64,000 nucleotides of DNA from Trissonchulus latispiculum (GCA_030248195.1 JASAND010021396.1:1-64000), one strand, 5' to 3'; positions 32,341 to 44,319 are shown, counted from the stretch's first letter. Program-made: numbers and translations. The notes: generated by a model from the sequence alone, not told the origin.

Positions 32341-33080
32341 AAGATTAGTGGATGTGTGGCCACTAGTTCACTGAACCAATACATAAATAGTCCACTTGTG
32401 GGGTAAAAAAGGTGGTCTATATTAAGGCTAGCCCATTTGAAAAACAACCGAATGCAGATTTTTATTGCTGGTGTTGCTATGGAAAGTATTGGTCAAGCCC
32501 TACATGCTGGCATATAAACCGTCTATGTAGCTTCTGACTGTAGCTTGTAACAACCTTATTTCAAAATCATTTGTTTGAGTGGGAGGCTAATCTTCGAGCT
32601 CCCTGATTCCACGAGCTTACCTTTAGTTCAATAGTTTGCCATAAACTTTGTTTCCACAGCATACATACTTGCAAATAAATTACCCAATTTACCATGTTTA
32701 CCCTAAATTAAAAAAGTTTTCGGTTTCTTCTGTTTTTAGCAATTGGAGTCTATATTTTAGCTTTAAAAATGAAATTATCTCACACAAGCAGACAGTTACA
32801 CATAGAAACGACATACAATTTTCCAAAGAGTCCAACCCCAATTTTTGGAGGGTTCCATTGTTACGGCAACGGCACCGTATGTAGTCTCCACCACTTAAAA
32901 CCGCCTCAAATTAAGTAATCGTTTTTATAGCAAGTCGGATTTTTGGAATGTTTTGGGTAATTTGCATCTAATCGCTTGGTAAGGAGCATTCGACGGGGAC
33001 CGCAAAGTTAAAGAAAATTAAGTAGTTAAATTTTGCTTTAGAATCATAAGCAGCATTTTAGGTTTTACAACAAAATGCAT
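32341..33080. other. Stretch without recognised gene
   Basis: The only open frame (32648-32884) is short and unsupported. No repeat family was recognised. Confidence 0.35.
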
Positions 33081-33180
33081 AATTAAAACTCTATAAAGTG
33101 TGGAAAAGGCAAATTTTAAAGCAATGTTTTTGCAAAAATTCATAGAAAAATATTTTTAAAGTAACTGGTTCTTAGCATTC
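33081..33180 (+). repeat. Direct repeat upstream of tRNA-like sequence
   Basis: About 100 bp starting AATTAAAACTCTATAAAGTG and ending GTAACTGGTTCTTAGCATTC. It recurs in direct orientation at 33437-33535 with scattered differences. Confidence 0.8.
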
Positions 33181-33280
33181 CCGTTTCGGGGTGCGTGTCT
33201 TTGGAAGGGCTGCATGCCCATTCAAAAACGGTGTCACTACAGTTTGAGAACGAATTCAAACTTAAGCTTGCTTCGATTGT

Positions 33281-33353
33281 GCCTGGGTGGCTCAATCGGT
33301 AGAGCGTTTGCCTAGATCGCTAAAGGTTGTGGGTTCGATCCCCACCTCAGGCC
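33281..33353 (+). tRNA. tRNA-like sequence, apparent anticodon AGA
   Basis: The 73 nt fold as a class I cloverleaf: acceptor GCCTGGG/CTCAGGC, D-arm GCTC...GAGC, T-arm GTGGG TTCGATC CCCAC. The anticodon stem TTTGC/GCTAA has one mismatch, and the loop CTAGATC places AGA at 34-36. AGA would be Ser, but Ser tRNAs have a long variable arm and this has only five variable bases. The base after the anticodon is T, which is unusual. It may be a tRNA pseudogene or a tRNA-derived element rather than a working tRNA. It sits between two direct repeats of about 100 bp. Confidence 0.6.
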
Positions 33354-33436
33354 CGAATTTTTCGGGTCTGTGGTTGCTGTAGTGACAACTTTCTTTCTTT
33401 CGTCTATTATCTTGTATCCTTGTACAACAGATGCCA

Positions 33437-33535
33437 AATTAAAACTCTGTAATGTGTGGAAAAAGCAAATAAAAGTAATGCTTTTGCAAAAATTCACAGA
33501 AAAAGATTTGATCCTGTAACTGGTTCTTGGCATTC
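33437..33535 (+). repeat. Direct repeat downstream of tRNA-like sequence
   Basis: This is the second copy of the repeat at 33081-33180, about 356 bp away; it ends CTGGTTCTTGGCATTC. Confidence 0.8.
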
Positions 33536-33539
33536 GGCT

Positions 33540-35300
33540 CCAATGGAACCGATCCGAGCACAATTAAAAGTCTTATTGAACAATTAAAATTACTCTACGT
33601 TGTATTCAGAATATATCAGAAATCAGAATCCATTCCTGCATAGTTACAGCACAGATTCTTGAACTTGATTCTTGCGGAGCCATACGTGTTTTTGAATGTT
33701 TCCTGAATTTTCAACACGACCGCCTCAGCAAATAGAAGTACTAACCTGGCTTCATCTCTTGAGTACAAACGTTGCGTCACTGCTAAGACACACCTTACAC
33801 CTAGATGAAATATTAGCCAACAACCAAGTTTAATACGAACAACAAAAATGTAGGAACGGTATTAGACATACACATAAGCGTTATTAGACAAGCAAAGCGA
33901 AGGTAACCCGCATAGGCTGTTCTCTTACTTCCATGGCACAAACGGTGCTCCATTCACAAAATGCGACGCCTTTATGTACCCGTTTAGGCAAGAGTCTATA
34001 ATTTATTCCTTTATATTATAGAAGATATATTAGAAGAAGATATCTTCTTATATATTGTTCAATTATGCACTGTTGGTTTAGGGGAAGAAGTAGCCGCCTA
34101 CAAGTCATCTCTCCCCATGTGGTGGGGTCTAGGGGTGGCGAAGGGCGCAATAAACAACAGCCAATCAGCAACCATTCGGGGATGGGGTAATAGTGATTAC
34201 CGTATATCCAGCTTGTTATCAAATAACGAGTCCTGTTTGATGTGGGGGTTCCTCTCCTCAGATTTCCCCGTTGCAAAAGTGGGTTGCCAAAACAAGCCTA
34301 TTTAGCAGGATCTGATCTGACTGGTTGCTAGAGAGAGATCCCATCCATCAATACAAATTTTTTAAAGTGATTGTGATTCGTTTGAGCTACAAAATACTAA
34401 ACGCCTGATTTTTCGAATTTACAGTTATGGGTAACGATGATGGCATTAAAATATATGTCCAGAGGCCCGTCGCAAAAAATGTCATTATATACTAATAAAT
34501 TATTAGTGACTAGTAAAACAGTCCTGCAGTAAATTCTATGTGAATAACTAAGGCCAGAGACAAATTAGAGGATCAAATTATGTATATATATGTCGTTTTT
34601 TCAGTTTTGTGACACTCTAAAATTAAAAACTTCTCAATTGAAACGGTAGCTTTCCCAGCCAATTAATCCTAAAAAATCTTGATTTCGCTTAGATTTTTCA
34701 CCGATATAGGACTACGTAAGCGAATACAAATTGAAGACTGTTTTTAAATTAACCTCTTCAATAGCCGCAAAATACTATCAAACACTGCAAAACCTGCGCC
34801 ATATAGCAATAATTTTGCCCAATAAGACTGCTGCACTAATCAACTAATCACTCATAATTTATAAGCAACCTTCTATGCAACGGGGCCCTGCCTCGAATTT
34901 TTAACTTCAAGAGAACCATGTTCGGAAGCTGCGACAGGATGGCGAGATACCGGAATGCCGGTCCTAGACATAAGAAGTACATAAGAAGTAAGAGTTTTAA
35001 AAACGATTTCCTTCAAAATACTAATAGTTCCCCAAAATATCTCCTCCCACTGTTGGAAAGTTAGAAAGCCAAAAAATTTAACAAATACCAGTAAGCAGAA
35101 TACGTAGGTGAAAAGAAAGAAAACTGGTTACCTAAAATCAAAACGAACAGTAACCTGTAATACATTGTAAACATAGGAAATATGGAATGTAAAAACCTAA
35201 TTCACAGAAGACATTGTCATACGTACAGCTAAATCAAAAAAGCTCTTCCTTAAAGCAGAACATGCACAAAAAAATTAACATCAATCAATCAGTCTTATAA
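33540..35300. other. Stretch without recognised gene
   Basis: The region 34010-34075 contains a short palindrome around GAAGATATCTTC, then CAATTATGCACTGTTGG, which resembles the right tip of the element at 43183-43920; this may be a remnant. Overlapping frames at 34016-34276 and 34117-34305 lack support. Confidence 0.35.
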
Positions 35301-35306
35301 GTTCAG

Positions 35307-35312
35307 TTTATT
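35307..35312 (-). promoter_or_regulatory. Polyadenylation signal AATAAA of exon C
   Basis: The minus strand reads AATAAA about 65 bp beyond the stop codon at 35377. This spacing supports the frame at 35377-35749 being a terminal exon. Confidence 0.5.
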
Positions 35313-35376
35313 CCCTGCCGAATTCTTGGAAAAAAACAACTGCAAAAAACACCGAATAAAATCGTCTTCTTCTTTC

Positions 35377-35749
35377 TTAGAACCATTTTTCCATTGCGCT
35401 GCTGGAGGGATGCTGAAACAGCGTGGGCGTCAGTTTGTCTACGCTGACAGGGCTGACGTCAGCGCCATCCGGGCTGGCAAAGGAGTCCAGACCCGTCATG
35501 TCGTCTCCACTCAGCTCGTCAGTGCAGGAGGGACTGGGTGAGATGAGGTCCTCTCTACCCCCCTTGGGCACCTGGATGTTGAGGGGACCCACAGGCGGCG
35601 GCACCCCAGGCGGTGTCGTCGACTCCTCGCTAACCTGGCCCGCTGACTCAGCTGCGGCAGTTTCCTTCAGGATCAGCTCCTTCAGACGTGCCTGAATGAA
35701 GTTGGGCTTCCGCTCAAAGTGAAACAGGGGATAGTCAAAGTTGATGTCA
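35377..35749 (-). CDS. Terminal exon C of a paralogous family, unknown function
   Basis: On the minus strand the acceptor CCTTTTCTTGTTTCAG precedes an exon that starts within a codon and reads DINFDYPLFHFERKPNFIQA, then RLKELILKE. After that the sequence is Ser/Pro/Gly/Asp-rich and ends MEKWF and stop. The start motif matches those of exon B (39938-40862) and exon A (61490-63308): (D/N)YPLF, then (P)NF/Y(I/V), then an amphipathic L-x-x-L helix. The intron position and phase are the same in all three. This copy lacks the later W-x-P-I-x-FDLS-x-Y-x-KFP motif. The earlier exons were not found, and the family and function are unknown to me. Plus-strand frames over it (35326-35695) are shadows. 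Confidence 0.65.
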
Positions 35750-37560
35750 CTGAAACAAGAAAAGGGAAAACGAATGTAGGTAAATAATAGATGACATTGA
35801 TGGCATGCTAAAAGCATTGGGCATACAATTGTGATATGACATTAGAACAACAACAAGTTGATCTGTTACAATTTTCGGCAAACCCGGTTATTTTAAGCAT
35901 CTGATTTCTGAGCAGTCTTTTAGGACATTTTCTGTATCAAGAGTGACAAACACTTTTGAAAACTAAATAACACCATCCCCCAGTACGCAGGATAAATATC
36001 GACGTCTCAGTCGATACAGTGTTAAGGAATTGTTTTAGCTCCAAGTTTTCGCAGTTTTCGGCACAAAGTGTTCGGGTCATCTTCCACATCTGTTAACTGC
36101 ACAGTATAAAGCCTAACAATTCTCATATCAAAGGTTAACTACGGAAACCATTTTTGATTTTAACCATTCCAATATTGCACTACATATATCGGTGAATTAT
36201 CTGTTCATAACCCTGTTCATCTAAACTGTGACCAAGAATGCGTATAGAAAGCGAAATTGTTTTCTTTATATCTCAAAAGGGCTTCAAGATAGCTAGCATG
36301 AAGTATATTGGTATTTTCTGGAACGGCATAAGCTCTTTCGTTTCATGATAAAAGTTTTTGAAATTTTCCATTCAACTTCAAAGGTTGACGCTATGTATTA
36401 TAGGCCTAAAAAGATCGATAAATGGAAGAACCACGGATGATTCAGAAAATTCTGCAAAGAAGTAAGACGACCAAAGAAGTAGGACAACCACAATTATTAA
36501 CAGACTAAATTTGAAGAAAATTTTCTGCAAACTGCCCGCAAAGTAAGGGAGCATGGAACTGTAACGGAATGTTAGAAAATGGATTGAAGCCGAGGCTAAT
36601 TGTCTTCAACGCCGAAACTTTTACGTTACCTTTAAAAAATCGGTCCAACCCATGCCAACATATCATGCCTTCAGGAGAAAACCATGTTCTACCACTAACA
36701 TACTACTATCAAGGCCACAATGTTACCAAATTGTCAATCTTAGAGAATTTAACTGTAAGTAATGAATTAACCACTGCAAACAAATACTACACAGATGCTG
36801 CTTTTCTGCGGCGGAAGAATTTCGATACGTTTCCACTGGAGTAATTTTAACTGGAGATGCACAGTGGCCGCCACTACCGGGCCGGACATGAGGCCGGGCC
36901 TGTGGACAGTTGAGCCTCCAAATTCGGAAAATTACCAAAATTTTCTTCGAAGCACAGGCTTTACAATAATTTCAGACCTACTCGCGTTACCCCATTGTTG
37001 AACGTGTTCATGTCTGATAATCCCTACCACTTATCCTACCCAACTGCGTAAGTCGACGAATCCAAAACAGAACCGCGAGTTTACTTTTGAACAGAAATAC
37101 AAGTTGGATCAAAGTCAGAAATACAAAAAATATTCACAGAAATTCAAAATACTTTCTCAAAACGAAACAAAAATGCGAAACATAGGCAAGCATCATATGT
37201 TTTTACAAAACTCAACAATAGGAAAGACAGGTCTTGACACAAAAAGGATGAAAACCAAATTGCCCCCCAAACTACCGAACGTTGAACAAACCTGACGTTG
37301 TAATCAAAAGGGGCCCAAAGCCGCCAACTACCAGAATTCCAAAATTAGGACTATTGCGCGCTCGATTTTGAAGAGTTTGAATATTAGCTATGACCAGCCT
37401 TGGACATTACATAGAACAATTTAGATTTAATTTGCATGAAGTTGGCAAGAACAACATAGATTGAATTTGCATGAAGTTGGGACCCACTTTTCTATAATTC
37501 TAAGTAAAATCAAGGAATATTCCACAGACTACCCCCTCTTTTGAAACGCGCGCCCTCGTC
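35750..37560. other. Stretch without recognised gene (intron or intergenic)
   Basis: It lies upstream of exon C on the minus strand and may hold intron and short exons that I cannot call. About 36850-36990 resembles the hAT-like MITE at 42502-42740 (GATGCACAGTGGCC, AAATTTTCTTC, TTACAATAATTTC). The open frame 36569-36844 has no support. Confidence 0.35.
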
Positions 37561-39930
37561 GCGGCCTCCGGGCACTGAGATTAGTAATAAAATTGAGTTA
37601 GCTTACGTATACTGTAGCTACTAGTAAAGATAAAACGCGTTTTTAGAGAATCGGAAAATAAAATTTGGCGTGATCCTCGGGTCCTTTGGATACCGGGAAC
37701 ACTACTCGGCCTCAAACATCACATACACTTAGGGATTCCGAGACACGGGTAAAACTACGCCGGAACATACCGGGTACATTCAACACAAAAATACGGGCTT
37801 TGCCACTACATGTAGACAGAAAAAGGCTAGGAGACCCTTCGCGTCGAGAGCGCACATAACAAAAGCAAGGAGAAGTCCGAGGACATAGCACATAATGAGT
37901 ATAAATCCGGGAAAGTGACTACCGGAGGAATTTTAAGTAGAAAAGAAAACATCTGAAGTGAGTGCAACAAAAGTGATCCGGAAAAGGGAAGTAGGGAATA
38001 AGATTTGCGAAGAAAAAGGTATATATTCATATATACGTATATCAGGCAAGAACAAGATTCAAATATGTCAAACACATGGCCACGTATCATAGAGAAGGCA
38101 GAGCGACTCGGGGAGAGACTAAATTTAGTGCAAATATGTAAAATATGCAAAGAAAAAATTTTTCCAGCTCAGAACAGGTCTCTACCTGGGCACCTGCCAA
38201 CCCCAACATATATAACTAAAATAGAATCGTTAATATAAATGCCAAAATCTAATGCACAAAAATAAAGCAAGTTGTAGCATAGCTGCGCAAAATATGAGAC
38301 ATGGCAAAATTAAGGCAGTAGAAATGGTAACACAAAATGGAAAATTTTTGAATATGTTAATAAACCCGAGACAAAATAGTAGAAAGGAGAAAAAGGCACC
38401 AGATTAAACAAAACAGAAAAGACCCGAAAAGAATAACAAACAACAAAATATAGAATGGACAAGCCAAGCTGGAGAGAACCACCCCACCCGGAAGAAAATC
38501 TCGGAAAACTTAACAACAGAAGAAACGAAATTTGTTGAAAATTTAAAGAAAATTTAACCCCGGAGAAGAAACCACAAACAATGACAAAATAGACCCCTCA
38601 CAACCAAGGTTAATGCTAAATCAGTAGACAGACATAGATAAAGGAATAACCAAACAACAGTAAGAAAAAGTGGGGAAAAGGGGAGTGGGGGACGGACGAG
38701 AAAGGGGACACACAACAATAATCACAAAATTGACTTAAGTTCAAAAGAAACAGTTCATAACGACTCCAGGCTGCGGGAAAGATTTCCAAGCCAGATCACC
38801 ATGGGATAAATCCCAGCCGTTCAACCGGACCAGTCTCCGGACCCAGGGCGGATGCCCCACGGCATCAATCGCCCAACCAACCAAGGACCTACACCGCCAG
38901 CATTCCAACTTCAAACCAGGACCAACCAAATCACCAGATGGAATCCATCGGGCCCAACCTGTATCACAAATAGGGGACATACAAAACTGAACAGACAAAA
39001 CAGTGCAGCAGGGGAGCACTCGCCGTCAAAGAGACAGGGGGGGGAAAGGAAGGGGGAGATAAGTAAAAGTAAGAATACAAAAACAGACAAAAATAAGTAA
39101 AAATGAAAAATACTATAAGTTAGCTGCAAGATGTAGAACATGTGGGCGTATATAGTGGCCCCAAAATAATATGACAGGCACGTAGGCCTAACAAAACACA
39201 CAAAATACGGCATAAAAACTCACAGTGGAAAATAGGCGAGCAGGCCTAGCAGTACAACATAAGGCCCGATTAATTTAGAGAGGGGAGGCGGAAGCCTACG
39301 GGAACCGCTGTCCCACCTGAGGTGAAACAACCGGTGCCCGCAGAAATCAAGAAATAACGGAAACAACAAAGAAATCAAAGATGCCGGTCCGGGGTTGACC
39401 GCCCACCCTTGTCTTCCCTGAGGGGAAAACGCAGGTGACGAGCAACCACGGACCCGCCGGGATACGGAACGGTGTTATAGTTTACCCCAGTACTATTGCC
39501 TACAAGAGAAAAATGAATTAAATGATAAGTGTATAAAACGGAGAAAGAAACACCCCCAGGCAAAGATTGTTAAAAGAAAAGAATTTATCTTAAAATATTA
39601 GAGGTTGTAATTCAAACAAAACAAAATAATCAAGTTTTGATCAATTAAAGAAAATGACAATGATGAGACTATTCGAAAGTGCTACAAAGAATTAAATGTG
39701 AATAGTTTAAACATACAAGTGAAAACGAAATTATAATTTACAGAAACTCCAACCCTTTAGACCAATACGGACCAACATACATATATGCAATACCCACTCC
39801 GCCACATAGAATCACTGAAGAGCCAAAGCAATTTTTGCCTCCCGAAGACGACGGTCAGCCTCCCGTACATTAAGTTCCTAGGGGAGAGTGGGGAATAATT
39901 CTCGGCGAACTATCTACAGATTTTGCCCAT
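37561..39930. other. A-rich stretch without recognised gene
   Basis: Long A-rich (plus strand) sequence with many short open frames and no domain. Near 37655-37700 an AATAAA is followed closely by TTTGGCGTGATCC, which recalls an LTR end and primer site, but no second LTR was found. A short GC-rich patch at 39380-39480 is not explained. Confidence 0.3.
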
Positions 39931-39937
39931 GCGAATA

Positions 39938-40862
39938 CTAAAAACTTGTGCCAGTTTTGACTAATCTTTCACTTTCGAAATTCAAAAATTTGGGGACGGG
40001 GCTTGGAGGCTGGAGTGTTGAACGATGAGTGGACGCGGCATTCGCACCACTGGTACAATAGAATAGGGACGGGAATTGGAGCTTGGAGAGTTCTCTGATA
40101 TTCATCACCATCGTGGTATCACCAAACGTATAGTTGAAATCAGGAGCAAGCCCCGCAAGAGCCACACCAGGAGCAGCAATCTTTGGGAACTTGGCGTACT
40201 GTGACAGGTCAAACGGAATGGGCTTCCAGGGGTCAACCATTGCAACTGTCGGCAGAGAACATGGCATCAGACTGTCACTAGCCGTCGACCGAATTGACTC
40301 CACAGGACTTGGTTTAGACTTAGCGCGAAGCTGCAATGGGCTCGGGCAATCGGGAGGACAAGTGCTTCTTTCCAGACTAAAATCGCCGGTACCACCAGCA
40401 TCCTCACTCTCAACGATAGTCGGCAGCCTGCAGCCAGTAGTCATCTTTCTATCAGGTACTGCCAGCCGAAGTGATAGAAGTGATGGCAACGGTTTACCAG
40501 TTCTACGATGTGATTTAGGTTGAATCGGTTTCCGTGTAGCCTTGGTACTACCAGAAAACACCATTTCGGTGTGAGTGAAAATGGAGGACAGAGCCGGTGG
40601 GGCAGTGACCGGAATAGAAAGCAGAGACGGTAAAGCGACCGTTGCTGCAACTGGTTGCGTCCGAACAGATGATTTGCCTCGACCTCCTTTCATCAATCCA
40701 ACCTCCACAACAACGGTGACGCCATCGCGGTTACCGACACCACCAGCCGGTAGGTCGAACAGCGAATAGACCGTCTTTCGAAGCTGTTCCAGATGTCGTT
40801 CCCGCACGAAATTGGGCGCTTGATTGCCATACTGGAACAAAGGGTAGTCGAAGGTCAGGTCC
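39938..40862 (-). CDS. Terminal exon B of a paralogous family, unknown function
   Basis: The minus-strand acceptor TTTTCTAATTCCAG precedes the exon, which reads RDLTFDYPLFQYGNQAPNFV, then a helix-like LEQLRKTVYSLFDLPAGG. About 308 codons remain open to the stop. Further shared landmarks with exon A are LPSLLSIPV, a PDRK-x-T segment, WKPIPFDLSQYAKFP and a following NYTFGDTT region. The middle is Ser/Pro/Arg-rich and probably disordered. It is shorter than exon A by about 300 codons. Family and function are not recognised. Plus frames 40134-40523 and 40575-40769 are shadows. No obvious AATAAA was seen close to the stop. Confidence 0.7.
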
Positions 40863-40911
40863 CTGGAATTAGAAAAGAAGGAAATGTCACATGATTCAAG
40901 AAGAATCAATG

Positions 40912-40913
<2 letters not shown>

Positions 40914-40960
<47 letters not shown>
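40914..40960. repeat. (AT)n microsatellite
   Basis: An uninterrupted AT run lies about 50 bp upstream of exon B, inside its intron. Confidence 0.95.
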
Positions 40961-40965
<5 letters not shown>

Positions 40966-41588
40966 TCGCCAGAGCCGAAAAGTCAGAACTTTACGATGAC
41001 ACTAATAGTAATACTAAGCTTACATTTATATTAAAAATTATTCAACTGATATCTAAGCAGTAAACAATCGCTGGTTTAAAACATTTTCGCCCTCCCCTTG
41101 AAAATTGATGGCAGCTTCCCCCCCCCTTCCCCCCAAAACCTGGAGGGGGCGCCCTACACACTCCCGCCCAGAAATTTTGGCATATGAAAATGCCAGCTAA
41201 ACTCTGTTGCGAGTGTCAGAAAATTGCGTGTAACGCGTATTCTATACGTGTATTAGCAAAATAGATGAAACTACGATAATGCATCTTCTAGATCAGCTTT
41301 GGTCGTTTTCCAAGACAGGCTACTAAAAGCTGATTTAGCTCATATGGGCGACTCACACTATCGTTGGGTTTTCCCGCATTTCGGAGAGGGTTTTTCCACC
41401 GAGCCTGCAGCTGTAAATTATCAGATTCAAATTGCCAATAACGAAGCCAGATATTTTTGATCTTAAAAACTTATGCCAAAACAATTTACCAAATGCTTAA
41501 ACCTGGAGAAATAAATGTTTTCCTACAACATTTGGCAGAATAAACAGGTATATACATAGTTGACTCAGTCATCTCTCTCTGGACTTGA

Positions 41589-41635
<47 letters not shown>

Positions 41636-42406
41636 GCATTAAGATATATACCGTACCTGGGGAGCCATCGTGGAGTATATATAGCGATAGCCAGGTTAAA
41701 GATATTCATAACTTTCCTGGCACCTAAACACCTAGCAAATCTTTGAGGCATCATTATTTTTTCCGGGCCAAAATAGATTTGGCCGGCCACTGGCCGGTGA
41801 CCATTGGTCGACCAATTGGCCGTTGACTGCTTGTTGTCCGTTAGCCGTTGAATCCACAGTGTTTGGCCTAGCAACGCTATTGTATTGGTTTTCACATCTA
41901 CACTTGCTGAGAACTGGTTTCCTGTGTCATTTTATACTCTTTGCGTTACCGTAAAAAGTTTGCGAATCGTCAATTTGTAATAAAATAGTATACGGTAGAA
42001 TAAACAAAGTCTTAATTGCTCACAACCAAATGAAATCTGCTTTGAAACTTGACCCATTTCTTTCATTATCTCAACATAATACCCATGTTAGTGTGATGTC
42101 TCTCGACGAATATAAGCATCCCATACAAAAACGTAGAGAAACTTCAGACTTAATTCTACCCACCTTAGCATAATGTCTGGACAAAAGCTACGTCGCCGCT
42201 AGGAAGGGGAAATGGGGAGAACGTGGGGGGCACCTTGCCCACTAAGAATACCAGAATTTATTACACTACATAGAAATTAAATGTTTCAATAGCGCTCTCA
42301 TGTTGTAGTACGAGACATTTACCTGAAAATCGGATTTTACATTAATTAACTAATTTGAAGACTCAATCAATGTTTTTATATTAATATTTATTTAATATTA
42401 ATTGCT

Positions 42407-42412
<6 letters not shown>
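40961..42412. other. Stretch without recognised gene; repeats inside
   Basis: A second (AT)n run lies at 41592-41633, and a GGCC-rich cluster at 41770-41875 belongs to the TAGTGTTGG/GGCCGTTGGC family. The minus-strand frame 41569-41895 is made from these repeats. Confidence 0.5.

Positions 42413-42451
<39 letters not shown>
42413..42451. repeat. (TA)n microsatellite
   Basis: A pure TA run follows an AATATTA-rich stretch. Confidence 0.95.
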
Positions 42452-42455
<4 letters not shown>

Positions 42456-42501
42456 TCACATACTCTTCAGTCATAACTACAGCTTAAAAATATATTAAAA
42501 C

Positions 42502-42740
42502 TAGAGATGCACCGGGGTCTGCCACTCCAAATCGAAAATTTTCAAAAATTTTCTTAAAAATTAGATTTTGCAATAATTTTTGATATACAACGTAATACTA
42601 TCGTTTTTTCCATTCATACCGGCGGGAAAACAAACCATTTGTAACACTTTTTGGCTTTCGAAAATTCAAAATTTTGGTCAAAAAATGTCAAAAATTTACA
42701 AAATTTAGCTAATTATTGGCCAGGCCCCGGTGCATCCCTA
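42502..42740. mobile_element. hAT-like MITE, 239 bp, TSD ATTAAAAC/ATTAAAAT
   Basis: Inverted ends are TAGAGATGCACCGGGG and CCCCGGTGCATCCCTA. The 8-bp flanks ATTAAAAC (42494-42501) and ATTAAAAT (42741-42748) differ at one base. The TA-G-A-G-ATGCACCG tip is typical of hAT MITEs. Confidence 0.85.
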
Positions 42741-43009
42741 ATTAAAATTCTGTTAAAATACAACCATAACTAACCAAGCTTAAGTACGTGTGGTGCGTTA
42801 CTGTTTCAGACCTATAAATTCACCGATTATATCTGTGCGTTCTTTTGGGATATGATAGTCCAAAGCTGGACCGGTAAAAATAAGCATATATGACACAAGA
42901 AGGAAAGCAATACTCTATATATATACTAAAGGCTTGAATAGGTACCTAAAGCACGAGTTCATAATGATCACAGTATGAGTATGTAAGAGTATATACAACC
43001 GTCACACCA

Positions 43010-43175
43010 AGAGTGCATAAGAAGAGTAAGACAGTAGAGACTCCACTTCTTGGCAGTGCGTAACGGTGCTCCGACCGCAATACGCGAATATTAAGATTAT
43101 CATTTCATAAGCGTGTATGCTTAACACTTACATATTGAAAGAAACTATACTGAGCGAGTGAGTGACCTCCGTTAG
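43010..43175 (+). mobile_element. Left-end fragment of the CAAGAGT element next door
   Basis: It starts CAAGAGTGCATAAGAAGAGT and continues with TTGGCAGTGCGTAACGGTGC, matching the left arm of 43183-43920. The other arm is absent. Confidence 0.7.
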
Positions 43176-43182
43176 GTACTAC

Positions 43183-43920
43183 CAAGAGTCCATGATTTTC
43201 TTCTATATATTAGAAGAAGAGTAAGCCACTAGAGGGCTCCTCTTCTTGGCATTGCGTAACGGTGCTCCGACCACAATACCCGAATGTTCCCCCGTTTGGG
43301 GGGGGGGTCGCCAAATCATACCCCCTCCCCGTTTGGTTGGGGGGGGGGTAGGCAACAGCCAATCAGATTGCAGAAACCCCCTCTTCGTTTGGTGGGGGGG
43401 GGTAGGCAGGCTGATTCTGGCTTTTGAAAAAGGGTCATTGTTTGGGGGGGGGGTCGACACAAGAGGTCCCTGTTTGGTGGGGGGGGGGGTATGCAAAAGG
43501 GGTCCCCGTTTGGGGGGGGGTCACAAAAAGTGGTCCCCGTTGGGGGGGGGGGTCGCCAACACCCAATCAGAATGAGCGAAACTTAACCTGCTTGAGCGAC
43601 CCCCCCCCCAAACGGGGACCCTTTTGCGAATAGAACAAAAACTACCGTAATCCTCTGCTCTACCCCCCCCCACCAAACGGAGGGGGGTTTCTGCAATCTG
43701 ATTGGCTGTTGGCTACCCCCCCCCCCACCAAACGGGGGACCTCTTTTTGGCTACCCCCCCACCAAACGGAGGGGGGTATGCGATGTCGATTTTGTCGACC
43801 CCCCCCCAAACGGGGGAACATTCGCGTATTGTGGTCGGAGCACCGTTACGCAATGCCAAGAAGAGAAGCCCTCTAGTGGCTTACTCTTCTTCTTAATAAT
43901 AGTGCAATTATGCACTCTTG
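43183..43920. mobile_element. CAAGAGT TIR element with G-tract interior, TSD GTACTAC
   Basis: It is 738 bp long, with exact GTACTAC at 43176-43182 and 43921-43927. The arms share TTGGCATTGCGTAACGGTGC over about 100 bp. The tip CAAGAGT and the 7-bp TSD place it in the same group as the CAAGAGTAC MITEs, but the inner sequence differs. The centre consists of GTTTGG/G7-12 units on the left and the inverse on the right. Open frames of Gly/Pro-rich type here are repeat products. Confidence 0.9.
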
Positions 43921-43958
43921 GTACTACGTATGTACCCATATAGGGGCGGTGCGAAAGG

Positions 43959-44311
43959 CAGTGTTGGGCGAGACCGAGAATTCACCGAGACCGAGACCAG
44001 GGTACCGAGACCGAGACTAGCCCAACATCGGATTTTGGGCGAGACCAAGACCGAGACTTAATTTTAAGCTTAAACTTAATTTCTTCCAGTTTTTGAGGCT
44101 AACGCTCAGTATTACGGATTTTGACACATAAACATACGGTTTCCGCACCTCGTCAGTTAATTTTCGTTACATTAATTTAAAATTTTCGCTGAAATTTGAT
44201 GTTTTCAAAATTTCCTGTCTCGGTCCGAGACCGAGACTTTTGAGTGAGCGAGACCGAGACAAAGACTGGTCAAGTCTCGGCTTTTGGGTGAGACCGAGAC
44301 TCCCAACCTTG
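43959..44311. mobile_element. hAT-like MITE rich in GAGACCGAGAC, 353 bp
   Basis: The left end CAGTGTTGGGCGAGACC and the reverse complement of the right end, CAAGGTTGGGAGTCTCGG, form imperfect TIRs. Flanks GCGAAAGG and GCGAGATG match at six of eight bases. The subterminal zones are tandem GAGACC units. Confidence 0.7.
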
Positions 44312-44319
44312 GCGAGATG

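Noticed and set aside
37655..37700. AATAAA followed by TTTGGCGTGATCC as an LTR end plus primer site
   Set aside because: No second LTR, gag or pol could be found around it.
39375..39563. GC-rich patch as a gene or tRNA
   Set aside because: No cloverleaf, no convincing open frame and no inverted ends.
43203..43575. Gly/Pro-rich frames as structural proteins
   Set aside because: They are translations of G/C tracts inside a transposon with clear TSDs.
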